A DNA stretch of 17,231 nt from Ruminococcaceae bacterium UBA1320. Its GTDB lineage: Bacteria; Bacillota; Clostridia; Oscillospirales; Ethanoligenentaceae. The position numbers were made by a program, and so were the translations under genes. Positions 1 through 6,433 of the stretch are shown in pieces. The stretch spans positions 1-17,231 of the forward strand of contig DBTI01000262.1 of NCBI GenBank assembly GCA_002306975.1. The letters are read 5' to 3'. Below the pieces are notes generated by a model that worked only from the letters and a program-made list of their open reading frames with translations, did no database searches and was not told the origin of the DNA. Position 1 is the stretch's first letter. The number at the start of each line of letters is the position of its first letter.

Positions 1-1720
1 CGTGATGCTTGCCGACAAGAGCTTTAAGGCATTCGGCAAGACCGATGAATCCAATCGACAATGTACCATGCTTTAGAACTTCACGCACCTCATCGTCCGG
101 GCTAAGCTTTTCGGAATCAAGCCATATGCCGTTTCCCATAAGAAATGGAAAATTGCGAACCTTTTTGCGGCACTGTATTTCAAACCGGTCGAGAAGCTGG
201 CCTATACACAAGTCCATCAAATGGTCGAGTTTTTCATAGAATTCCGGTACGGATTTACTGACGATACCAAGTCTCGGAAGATTAATCGAGGTGAAGCTCA
301 GGTTGCCTCTGCTGTAGACGGTCTCCCGTGATGGGTCGTAAACGTTGCCGATCACACGTGTGCGGCAGCCCATATAGGCGATTTCTGTCTCTGGCCTTCC
401 TTGCTTGTAATATTGCAGGTTGAACGGAGCGTCAATAAATGAAAAGTTCGGGAATAGCCTTTTTGCGCTGACTCTGCACGCCAGCTTAAACAGGTCGTAG
501 TTCGGGTCGCTGGGATTGTAGTTGACCCCTTCTTTGACCTTAAAAATCTGAATGGGGAAAATCGGCGTTTCGCCAAAGCCAAGACCTGCCTCAGTGGCAA
601 GCAGGACGTTCTTCATAACCATGCGCCCCTCGGGCGACGTGTCTGTTCCATAATTGATGGAGCTGAACGGCACCTGTGCGCCTGCGCGGCTGTGCATGGT
701 ATTGAGATTGTGGATCAGTGCTTCCATCGCCTGATAGGTCGTTCGGTCGGTTTCCTCAAGCGCCTGCTCCAGCGAAAACTTCTGTGATTTTGTAAGCAAC
801 TCAGTATCAAAAAATGCAGACAGCATCTTAAACTCTTCGTCAATATAAGATTTACTGTCGTTCATCCTTATTGCGATACCGCGTTCTTCGAGTTCTTTTG
901 CGGCTGCGTTAACCTTTTCGGAAACTGTAGACTTTTCATAGCCCGCAAATGCAAGCGAGCGGATAAGATTTTCACGATACTTTCTCGCATAGGTTTTCCG
1001 TACGCCGTCGGAAAGACCGTAATCAAAATTTGGTATAGCTTGCCCGCCATGCTGATCGTTCTGGTTGGATTGTATGGCAATACAGGCGAGCGCGGAATAG
1101 CTGGAGATATCATTCGGTTCCCTTAAAAATCCATGACCCGTGGAAAATCCGCCTTTGAACAGCTTTTGTATATCAATCTGGCAGCAAGTTGTGGTGAGCG
1201 TATAAAAATCAAAATCGTGTATATGGATGTCACCGTTATGATGAGCTTTTGCATGTTCGGGCTTGAGAATATACATTTCATTATAGATTTTTGCACCCTC
1301 TGAGCCGTATTTAAGCATTGTACCCATAGCGGTATCACCGTCAATATTGGCGTTATCGCGTAAAAGATTGCTTTCTTTTGCGGCGCTGTTTGTAATCTCC
1401 TCAAAGGTTTTCATTACCCTTGTATTCATCTCACGTGCGCGGGTACGTTCGGCACGATAAAGGATATATGCCTTTGCCGTTTTGGAAAGATCAGCGTCAA
1501 TCAGAACCTTTTCAACGGTGTCCTGTATTTCTTCCACAGAGGGCATCTTTTCTGATGCAGCTGTTGCTTCTACCTGCTCAGTAACCCTTACAGCGAGTGA
1601 AAGAGCGAGTTTCTCGTCACCGTCCCCCGTAGATTGCAGGGATTTATAAATGGCATTTGTAATTTTCTCAAGATTGAACGGAACAGCACGTCCGTCGCGT
1701 TTTGTTATTGTCGTAATCAT
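1..1720 (-). CDS. nrdD: Anaerobic ribonucleoside-triphosphate reductase (class III), 3' end outside window
   Basis: Makes deoxyribonucleotides from ribonucleoside triphosphates without oxygen, using a glycyl radical installed by the activase NrdG. The open frame runs 573 codons from ATG at 1720 to the left edge. Residues about 1-95 form an ATP-cone allosteric domain (begins MITTITKRDGRAVPFNLEKI). TTTCCQIDI places C179/C180 where the family has its first active-site cysteine, and AYMGCRTRV places C452 at the second. The visible end (TLSIGFIGLAECLKALVGKHH) is typical NrdD. About 140 C-terminal residues, including the zinc site and the glycyl-radical loop, lie outside. The start is supported by GGAGGT at 1725-1730. 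The frame stays open across the region, and the short ORFs over it are in another frame. nrdG would be expected downstream but is not visible. Confidence 0.97.
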   Translation of the reverse strand, partial: MITTITKRDGRAVPFNLEKITNAIYKSLQSTGDGDEKLALSLAVRVTEQVEATAASEKMPSVEEIQDTVEKVLIDADLSKTAKAYILYRAERTRAREMNTRVMKTFEEITNSAAKESNLLRDNANIDGDTAMGTMLKYGSEGAKIYNEMYILKPEHAKAHHNGDIHIHDFDFYTLTTTCCQIDIQKLFKGGFSTGHGFLREPNDISSYSALACIAIQSNQNDQHGGQAIPNFDYGLSDGVRKTYARKYRENLIRSLAFAGYEKSTVSEKVNAAAKELEERGIAIRMNDSKSYIDEEFKMLSAFFDTELLTKSQKFSLEQALEETDRTTYQAMEALIHNLNTMHSRAGAQVPFSSINYGTDTSPEGRMVMKNVLLATEAGLGFGETPIFPIQIFKVKEGVNYNPSDPNYDLFKLACRVSAKRLFPNFSFIDAPFNLQYYKQGRPETEIAYMGCRTRVIGNVYDPSRETVYSRGNLSFTSINLPRLGIVSKSVPEFYEKLDHLMDLCIGQLLDRFEIQCRKKVRNFPFLMGNGIWLDSEKLSPDDEVREVLKHGTLSIGFIGLAECLKALVGKHH

Positions 1721-1762
1721 ATCTCTACCTCCATATATTTGCAGGTTTTATTGACGGCTTAT

Positions 1763-1791
1763 AGTTTACATCCATATATAGCGTTTGTCAA
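1763..1791 (-). promoter_or_regulatory. Predicted nrdD promoter
   Basis: Read on the minus strand: -35 TTGACA (1791-1786), a 17-bp spacer, and -10 TAAACT (1768-1763), about 43 bp before the nrdD ATG. The -35 and spacing are ideal and the -10 is fair. The spacer contains a sequence resembling an NrdR box, so repression by occlusion is plausible. It is predicted by pattern only. Confidence 0.55.
1768..1785 (-). promoter_or_regulatory. Possible NrdR box inside the nrdD promoter
   Basis: The minus strand reads ACGCTATATATGG-A-TGT, close to the known NrdR consensus ACACTATATATAGTGT, with 11 of the first 13 positions matching and one extra base near the end. NrdR is the usual repressor of ribonucleotide reductase genes. 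The position between -35 and -10 is what a repressor site would need. The extra base makes this a candidate only. Confidence 0.35.
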
Positions 1792-1806
1792 TAGTATAAT
1801 ATACTA
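1792..1806. promoter_or_regulatory. Perfect 15-bp palindrome upstream of the nrdD -35
   Basis: TAGTATA-A-TATACTA is a perfect inverted repeat touching the upstream edge of the nrdD -35. It could be a second operator half-way site for NrdR or another dimeric regulator. Its centre is about 22 bp, or two helical turns, from the centre of the NrdR-like sequence. It is AT-rich, so chance cannot be excluded. Confidence 0.35.
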
Positions 1807-1905
1807 CATATTGATTTTATATAGATTTGCCCGCACATAACTGTGTGAGACATTAACCTTTTTCAGCAATTTCATAATCTAAACAAAGTTGTTATCCCAA
1901 AAATC

Positions 1906-1935
1906 TTGACTTATCCATTACAAACCTAATATAAT
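1906..1935 (+). promoter_or_regulatory. Predicted promoter of the cobO riboswitch leader
   Basis: TTGACT (1906-1911), 18-bp spacer, TATAAT (1930-1935). The perfect -10 ends about 25 bp before the start of the cobalamin aptamer P1 stem, so transcription would begin just before the aptamer, as expected for a riboswitch leader. Confidence 0.7.
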
Positions 1936-1960
1936 AAGAGAAAATTGAATAGCGATTACG

Positions 1961-2149
1961 GTTGCACATCACGTGCATTAATAGGGAACACGGTGAAATG
2001 CCGAGACAGCCCCCGCTACTGTAAGAAGGACAAAGCCCGATTTATGGTCACTGCTAACACGGGAAGACCAGGGCTGAGGATGAATTCAAGTCAGGAGACC
2101 TGCCGTATTCGCAATGATTGCAATCTTTCGGCGGGAAGGAATGTGTAAC
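1961..2149 (+). ncRNA. Cobalamin riboswitch (aptamer 1, upstream of cobO)
   Basis: All core elements of the cobalamin riboswitch family can be read: a GTGCATTAATAGGGAA block, a GGTGAAATGCC arm, ACAGCCCCCGCTACTGTAA, a CACTG...CGGGAAG segment, and the full B12 box AGTCAGGAGACCTGCC at 2089-2104. P1 closes as GTTGCACA (1961-1968) with TGTGTAAC (2142-2149), all paired with one G-T wobble. It binds adenosylcobalamin or a related B12 form and normally switches downstream genes off. The target here is cobO. The output is the terminator at 2186-2220. Confidence 0.96.
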
Positions 2150-2150
2150 T

Positions 2151-2177
2151 ATTATCTGGCATGGTTTGCCGGATAAT
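2151..2177 (+). promoter_or_regulatory. Hairpin between the cobO aptamer and its terminator
   Basis: ATTATCTGGC (2151-2160), a 7-nt loop, and GCCGGATAAT (2168-2177) form a 10-bp stem with one T-G wobble. It starts two bases after P1 closes and has no T-run after it, so it is not itself a terminator. It may space or stack the aptamer and the terminator, or take part in the switch. The role is inferred from position only. Confidence 0.6.
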
Positions 2178-2185
2178 TGTGCATG

Positions 2186-2220
2186 AGCGAACTGCTAAAA
2201 GGCGGCTCGCTTTTTATTTT
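2186..2220 (+). terminator. Intrinsic terminator of the cobO riboswitch expression platform
   Basis: AGCGAACTGC (2186-2195), loop TAAAAG, GCGGCTCGCT (2202-2211): a 10-position stem with one A-C mismatch and one T-G wobble, followed directly by TTTTTATTTT. It lies between the B12 aptamer and the cobO ribosome binding site, so premature termination when B12 is bound is the likely mechanism. Confidence 0.8.
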
Positions 2221-2260
2221 AATTAATTTCAAATAGTAACACGGAAGGGAGGAAAACAAC

Positions 2261-2779
2261 ATGGCCGAAAAAGGTCTCGTACATATCTATACAGGCGAAG
2301 GGAAAGGAAAAACCACTGCAGCGATTGGTCTTGCAGTCCGGGCAAGCGGTGCGGAGAAAAAAGTACTTATCGTGCAATTTTTAAAAGGTATGGATACAAG
2401 TGAGCTGGAACCGCTAAGAAAGCTTGGAATAACAGTATGCCGGGGTGAAACACAGAAATTTATTCCTTTTATGACACAAGATGAGCTACAGGATTGCAAG
2501 AAAATACAGGAAAGCACCTTTGAAAAGGCAATTGAGAATATAAATGGATTTGATATGGTAATACTCGATGAAGCATTAGGCGCAATCTCTGCCGATATGA
2601 TTTCAATGTCTGCGGTGATACGCTTGATCAGTGATAAACCTGAAGCGACAGAACTTATATTGACCGGCCGTGAAGCTCCTGAAGAATTGATTAGGCTTGC
2701 AGACTATGTATCAGATATCCGTTGTGTTAAACATCCTTATAACAAAGGGATTTGCGCACGTAAGGGAATTGAGTTTTAA
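2261..2779 (+). CDS. cobO: Corrinoid adenosyltransferase, CobO/BtuR type
   Basis: Transfers the 5'-deoxyadenosyl group of ATP to the cobalt of cob(I)alamin or cob(I)yrinic acid a,c-diamide, making the coenzyme form of B12 in the cytoplasm. At 172 residues it has the usual family length. The P-loop GEGKGKTT lies at residues 12-19, VQFLKG at 38-43, VILDE at 100-104, ILTGREAPEELIRLADYV at 133-150, and the family C-terminus KHPYNKGICARKGIEF. The ATG at 2261 follows GGGAGG at 2246-2251. It is preceded by a cobalamin riboswitch with a terminator and is not followed by other B12 synthesis genes; the next gene, metE, has its own promoter. Context suggests B12 salvage, where the product represses its own synthesis. 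Confidence 0.96.
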   Translation: MAEKGLVHIYTGEGKGKTTAAIGLAVRASGAEKKVLIVQFLKGMDTSELEPLRKLGITVCRGETQKFIPFMTQDELQDCKKIQESTFEKAIENINGFDMVILDEALGAISADMISMSAVIRLISDKPEATELILTGREAPEELIRLADYVSDIRCVKHPYNKGICARKGIEF

Positions 2780-2798
2780 ATTCTGACAAGCTACATTA

Positions 2799-2826
2799 TT
2801 GACAATACAGATAATAATAGTATAGA
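2799..2826 (+). promoter_or_regulatory. Predicted promoter of the metE riboswitch leader
   Basis: TTGACA (2799-2804), 16-bp spacer, TATAGA (2821-2826). It lies 20 bp after the cobO stop and 17 bp before the second aptamer. It gives metE transcription independent of cobO; no terminator is seen between cobO and this promoter, so read-through from cobO is also possible. Confidence 0.65.
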
Positions 2827-2842
2827 ATTGATTTAATCAAAG

Positions 2843-3013
2843 CATTGAGGTGCTCCCGCAAAGCCGGGAGAGAATAGGGAACCGGGTGAGAATCCCGGAC
2901 AGCACCCACTACTGTAACCCGAAAAAAGCCGCATTCGGTATTCAACCAAAGCCACTGCCAAGACGGGAAGGCGCGGCATTGTAAAGCGGGAAGTCAGGAG
3001 ACCTGCCTTAATG
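2843..3013 (+). ncRNA. Cobalamin riboswitch (aptamer 2, upstream of metE)
   Basis: The core reads GGTGCTCCCG with a CGGGAG partner, GAGAATAGGGAA, an arm CCGGGTGAGAATCCCGG, ACAGCACCCACTACTGTAA, CCACTGCC, GACGGGAAGG, and the B12 box AGTCAGGAGACCTGCC at 2992-3007. P1 pairs CATTGA (2843-2848) with TTAATG (3008-3013). Repression of metE by B12 is a well-known use of this family, because the alternative enzyme MetH uses B12. No terminator lies between this aptamer and metE; the output appears to be the Shine-Dalgarno hairpin at 3076-3102. Confidence 0.97.
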
Positions 3014-3075
3014 ACTGAATCTCATCTCTGGGCATGGAGATAGGGACAATTTTTGTATCTGAAAGTTGTGTCTAT

Positions 3076-3102
3076 TTCCTCCTAATTTTTTTGATGGAGG
3101 AA
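3076..3102 (+). promoter_or_regulatory. metE: Shine-Dalgarno-sequestering hairpin of metE
   Basis: TTCCTCC (3076-3082) is the exact complement of GGAGGAA (3096-3102), which contains the metE ribosome binding site. T3075-G3103 can extend the stem by a wobble, and the loop is 13 nt and T-rich. When formed it would block ribosome binding at ATG 3109. The stretch 3014-3060 between aptamer and hairpin has competing short pairings: ATCTC 3024-3028 with GAGAT 3037-3041, versus AGAT 3038-3041 with ATCT 3057-3060. These could carry the switch, but I cannot fold them here. Confidence 0.7.
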
Positions 3103-3108
3103 GCAAAG

Positions 3109-5400
3109 ATGAAACAGATATCGGTAGTTGGTTACCCCAGAATCGGGGCAAACAGAGAACTGAAAAAGTGGACGGAAGGGTACTTCCTAAAGAATGTGTC
3201 AAAGGAAGATCTGCTGAAACAGTCTGCAGATTTGAGAAAGTTACATTGGCTGACACAAAAGGATTCAAGCATTGACTACATATCATCAAATGATTTTTCG
3301 TATTACGACACATTCCTTGATATGGCTGTTTTACTGAACGTTATCCCACAGCGTTACCACGGGCTTGAACTTGACGGACTTGACACCTATTTTGCCATGG
3401 CAAAGGGCTATCAGGGTGAAAAGGGCGATGTCAGAGCTTTGCCGATGAAAAAATGGTTTAATACAAACTATCATTACGTTGTCCCTGAAATTGATGATAC
3501 CACCGTGTTTAAATTGAATGGCACCAAACCGTTCGACGAATTTAACGAGGCGTTGGAAGCCGGTATAAAAACAAAGCCGGTGCTTATCGGCCCATTCACC
3601 TTCTTGAAGTTGTCGGAAAACAAATGTGCCAACAGGTCCGTTGCTGAACTTGCCAAGGCGCTTATTCCGGCTTACGAGCAGATTCTTGAAAGGTTTGATA
3701 CGCTTGGCGCAGACCTTGTGCAAATAGATGAACCGTGCTTAGTCACCGATCTGGCCCCGGAGGAAGTTGTTCTTTTTGAAAACATATATAAAAAGCTGCT
3801 GCAAAGCAAAGGAAAGCTGAAAATTCTTTTGCAAACCTATTTTGGAGACGTCAGGGATGTCTACAAGCATCTCGTCGCACTTGATTTTGACGCTATCGGT
3901 TTTGATTTTGTGGAAGGGTCCAAAAATCTTGATTTAATCGGTCAATACGGATTTCCGAAAGACAAATGTCTTTTTGCTGGCCTTGTGAACGGCAAAAACA
4001 TCTGGATCAATCATTATCGGAAAACCCTTGCACTCATAAGTGACCTTGAAAAGTATACAGGCGCACAGATCGTTATAAATACCTCCTGCTCGCTTTTACA
4101 TGTTCCCTACACAACTGAAAACGAAACACAGATTGACTCTAAATATCGAGTCCATTTTGCATTTGCGCAGGAAAAGCTGAAAGAATTAAAGGAGCTCGCG
4201 CAACTTGCCGATGAGGGCAACTATCAACAGAACGCCAATTATATCAAGAATTGTGATATTCTCACGCAAAAAGCAGATGTTGATTTTGAACACCGCGATA
4301 TCCGCGGAAAGGTTGCGGCCTTAAATGAAAATGATTTTATCCGTAAGCCTTCTTTTGAGGAAAGAAGAAAAATTCAAAAAGCTGCTTTAAAACTACCGCT
4401 GCTTCCGACTACAACCATCGGCTCCTTCCCGCAAACGGCGGAGGTTCGCAAGCTGCGCCGGCAATACAAAAACGGAGAAATTGATACTTCCACATACAGC
4501 AGCGCCATAAAAAAGAAAATTGCTGAGATTATCCGCTTTCAAGAGGACATCGGTCTGGACATACTGGTGCATGGAGAATTTGAGCGCAATGACATGGTTG
4601 AGTATTTCGGAGAAAAGCTTGCGGGATTTATATTCACCAAAAACGCCTGGGTTCAATCCTATGGGACACGGTGTGTCAAGCCGCCGATTATTTTCGGCGA
4701 TGTAAAACGCGAGAAAGCAATGACCGTTGACGTCATCAAGTATGCGCAAAGTCTGACCTCAAAACCCGTCAAGGGTATGCTGACGGGACCTGTAACAATA
4801 CTGAACTGGTCGTTCCCACGGGAGGACCTGCCGCGCCGTGACATTGCTTTTCAGATTGCGTTCGCCATCAAAGCGGAGGTTGAAGATCTCGAAGCAAACG
4901 GCATCAAAATCATTCAGATTGATGAGGCGGCACTGCGCGAAAAACTCCCTCTGCGAAAAAGCGAGTGGCACGGTGAATATTTGAACTGGGCTATTCCGGC
5001 GTTTCGTCTTGTGCATTCCGGCGTAAAGCCCGAAACGCAGATTCATACCCATATGTGTTACAGCGAATTCGGGGACATCATTCGAGACATTGATGATATG
5101 GATGCTGATGTTATCACATTCGAGGCGGCAAAATCCGATTTGTCCCTTATCGGTTTGTTGAACGACAATCATTTTATGACGGAGGTAGGCCCCGGTGTCT
5201 ATGACATTCATTCCCCTCGTGTTCCATCTGCCACAGAAATTGAAACCATCATAAAAAAGATCATGCAGAAGCTGGACATCAGCAAACTATGGGTTAACCC
5301 TGACTGTGGTCTGAAAACACGCGGTATGGAGGAGACCGGTCAAAGTCTTGAAAACATGCTTAAAGCCGCACGTAAAGTAAGAAATGAATTGAGTAAATAG
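3109..5400 (+). CDS. metE: Cobalamin-independent methionine synthase
   Basis: Transfers the methyl group from 5-methyltetrahydropteroyl(tri)glutamate to homocysteine, the last step of methionine synthesis, with zinc instead of B12. From ATG 3109 the protein is 763 residues (E. coli MetE 753). An N-terminal MetE domain covers about 1-310 and the catalytic domain about 430-755. The zinc ligands are in place: H648 and C650 in THMC, E672 in ITFEAAKSD, and C733 in NPDCGLKTRG, each seven positions after its E. coli counterpart. A start at 3034 would keep the frame open, but 3109 has GGAGG at 3096-3100 and the family N-terminus MKQISVVGYPRIGANREL. It is controlled by the cobalamin riboswitch through Shine-Dalgarno masking and ends with a terminator at 5464-5510. 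Confidence 0.98.
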   Translation: MKQISVVGYPRIGANRELKKWTEGYFLKNVSKEDLLKQSADLRKLHWLTQKDSSIDYISSNDFSYYDTFLDMAVLLNVIPQRYHGLELDGLDTYFAMAKGYQGEKGDVRALPMKKWFNTNYHYVVPEIDDTTVFKLNGTKPFDEFNEALEAGIKTKPVLIGPFTFLKLSENKCANRSVAELAKALIPAYEQILERFDTLGADLVQIDEPCLVTDLAPEEVVLFENIYKKLLQSKGKLKILLQTYFGDVRDVYKHLVALDFDAIGFDFVEGSKNLDLIGQYGFPKDKCLFAGLVNGKNIWINHYRKTLALISDLEKYTGAQIVINTSCSLLHVPYTTENETQIDSKYRVHFAFAQEKLKELKELAQLADEGNYQQNANYIKNCDILTQKADVDFEHRDIRGKVAALNENDFIRKPSFEERRKIQKAALKLPLLPTTTIGSFPQTAEVRKLRRQYKNGEIDTSTYSSAIKKKIAEIIRFQEDIGLDILVHGEFERNDMVEYFGEKLAGFIFTKNAWVQSYGTRCVKPPIIFGDVKREKAMTVDVIKYAQSLTSKPVKGMLTGPVTILNWSFPREDLPRRDIAFQIAFAIKAEVEDLEANGIKIIQIDEAALREKLPLRKSEWHGEYLNWAIPAFRLVHSGVKPETQIHTHMCYSEFGDIIRDIDDMDADVITFEAAKSDLSLIGLLNDNHFMTEVGPGVYDIHSPRVPSATEIETIIKKIMQKLDISKLWVNPDCGLKTRGMEETGQSLENMLKAARKVRNELSK

Positions 5401-5463
5401 AATCCGTTGTTTTGCTGAAGCATCATTAATCTATCAAGTAACAGGCTCTATAGAATGTGAAGA

Positions 5464-5512
5464 AGCCCACGAAGCAGCATTATCCCTTGCTCCGTGGGCT
5501 ATACTTTTGTTT
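5464..5512 (+). terminator. Terminator after metE
   Basis: AGCCCACG (5464-5471) pairs with CGTGGGCT (5493-5500); after one mismatch AGCA (5473-5476) pairs with TGCT (5488-5491), loop 11 nt. The tail ATACTTTTGTTT is moderately T-rich. It lies 63 bases after the metE stop on the same strand. Confidence 0.75.
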
Positions 5513-5794
5513 AAATAACTGGATTTGAATTTGAACCCGTGCCCTCTTGAATCAAGGTTAGTTTAGTATGACCTAAGAAGACCATGTCAGAAATAAGTCC
5601 TTAAGTAAAGGCATAACAATTGTCAGTTCAATTATTATTTTAACGCTAAACGCTCTTATACTATTTAAAATTTTTCAGTAAATAATAAACCTATAAATCA
5701 TGACCTTAAGCTGATAATAACAGATAGCACAATTGTGAGCTTTGCCAGTGACAATTTATGTGGAACAGTGCCTCCGGATTTACAGGTTTTTAAA
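5513..5794. other. Intergenic stretch with no recognised feature
   Basis: AT-rich DNA between the metE terminator and the terminator of the DUF378 gene. No open frame of 60 codons, no convincing promoter and no repeat is visible. The piece near 5520-5560 faintly recalls the 3' half of a tRNA on the minus strand but does not fold as one. Confidence 0.5.
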
Positions 5795-5834
5795 ATATAA
5801 GAGCAGCATTTTTTTCATCATGCTGCCCTTATAT
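5795..5834 (-). terminator. Terminator after the DUF378 gene
   Basis: ATATAAG-A-GCAGCA (5795-5808) and TGCTGC-C-CTTATAT (5821-5834) form a 13-bp stem with one mismatch and a 12-nt loop. On the minus strand it is followed by TTTTAAAA and starts eight bases after the DUF378 stop. The plus-strand flank lacks a clear T-run, so it mainly serves the minus-strand gene. Confidence 0.75.
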
Positions 5835-5842
5835 TAAAGCAA

Positions 5843-6049
5843 TCAGTCGTGATGCTTGACCAGCTCACGCTCGCGGAACAAAAATTTTATGCACCACAGT
5901 CCGCCGAGGCCTACAAGAGTATATACAATCCTGCTCAACCAGCTCATAGAACCACTTAAAATCCATCCAATGGGGTTAAGCCCGAAGATACCGACAACAC
6001 CCCACACGATTGCACCGATTATAACAAGAAACAATGCAAATCTATCCAT
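5843..6049 (-). CDS. Small DUF378 membrane protein
   Basis: A 68-residue protein with two predicted membrane segments: FALFLVIIGAIVWGVVGIFG and LSRIVYTLVGLGGLWCIKFLF, joined by LNPIGWILSGSMSW. The pattern LVIIGAxxWGxxG...SRIVYTLVGLxGL is the signature of the DUF378 family, whose function is unknown. I chose ATG 6049 because MDRFALFLVIIG matches family N-termini. GGGAG lies about 14 nt upstream, which is a long spacing. The same frame is open to ATG 6106 (87 residues), but the extra MHRNFITQGDEKK segment does not look like the family. Monocistronic, with its own terminator. Confidence 0.85.
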   Translation of the reverse strand: MDRFALFLVIIGAIVWGVVGIFGLNPIGWILSGSMSWLSRIVYTLVGLGGLWCIKFLFRERELVKHHD

Positions 6050-6106
6050 TACTTTTTTTTCATCTCCCTGCGTTATAAAGTTTCTGTGCATATATATTGT
6101 TTCCAT

Positions 6107-6316
6107 GAAATAAACCCAAATCCATAAATATTTTTACTTATTTAGAAAATATTTACTTTAGAGATTCAAATCATGCGCTTCATATCGACAGAAAGAACAC
6201 TGACCCCGATGATTTTAGAGCTTTTCAATAAAAATATCTTTTTATGGCTGCATATAAGCATTCCGGTTGTGCAACCCGGAATGCTTGTTTTTTATAGTTA
6301 TTGTATTTTTTATGCT
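6107..6316. other. Intergenic stretch holding an orphan terminator
   Basis: Between the DUF378 gene (minus) and the promoter of the aldo/keto reductase. It begins with very AT-rich DNA, probably holding the DUF378 promoter, although I cannot fix its hexamers. Near its end lies a strong plus-strand terminator at 6256-6294 with no recognisable gene before it. The 70-codon plus-strand ORF across 6173-6385 passes through that terminator and is not credible. Confidence 0.5.
6256..6294 (+). terminator. Orphan plus-strand terminator
   Basis: AAGCATTCCGG (6256-6266) pairs perfectly with CCGGAATGCTT (6276-6286). The inner TTG/CAA can extend it around a tiny loop, and GTTTTTTATA follows. The reverse direction has no T-run. 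The nearest plus-strand gene upstream is metE, which already has its own terminator 750 bases earlier, so this may end an unannotated small RNA or be a relic. Confidence 0.8.
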
Positions 6317-6345
6317 TTGACGATTATTCTTTTGCATAGTACAAT
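6317..6345 (+). promoter_or_regulatory. Predicted promoter of the aldo/keto reductase gene
   Basis: TTGACG (6317-6322), 17-bp spacer, TACAAT (6340-6345). The leader of roughly 80 bases contains a small hairpin, GACGC-T-GTT / AAC-G-GCGTC (6388-6408), before the ribosome binding site. No riboswitch family is recognised in it. Confidence 0.65.
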
Positions 6346-6433
6346 AATCATAACGATAAAAACGCAAAAACGGCATACGGATTAATGACGCTGTTTATAA
6401 CGGCGTCTGCAAAATATAAGGGAGATGTTAATT

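Noticed and set aside
1123..1404. Minus-strand ORF of 93 codons, with similar ones at 352-600 and 868-1113
   Set aside because: All lie in one alternative frame inside the intact nrdD frame; nrdD translates cleanly through them, so they are shadows and not signs of a frameshift.
1945..2148. 67-codon plus-strand ORF
   Set aside because: It is entirely within the cobalamin aptamer; the constraint there is RNA structure, not coding.
3034..3108. Upstream ATG start for metE giving 25 extra residues
   Set aside because: It lies in the riboswitch leader, lacks a ribosome binding site and does not match MetE N-termini; ATG 3109 has GGAGG at good spacing.
5520..5562. tRNA-like 3' half on the minus strand (GGGTTCAAAT near 5530-5545)
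   Set aside because: The would-be T stem does not pair and no acceptor or anticodon arm can be built, so it is at best a degenerate relic.
6173..6385. 70-codon plus-strand ORF
   Set aside because: It spans a strong terminator and a promoter, has no ribosome binding site and no family resemblance.
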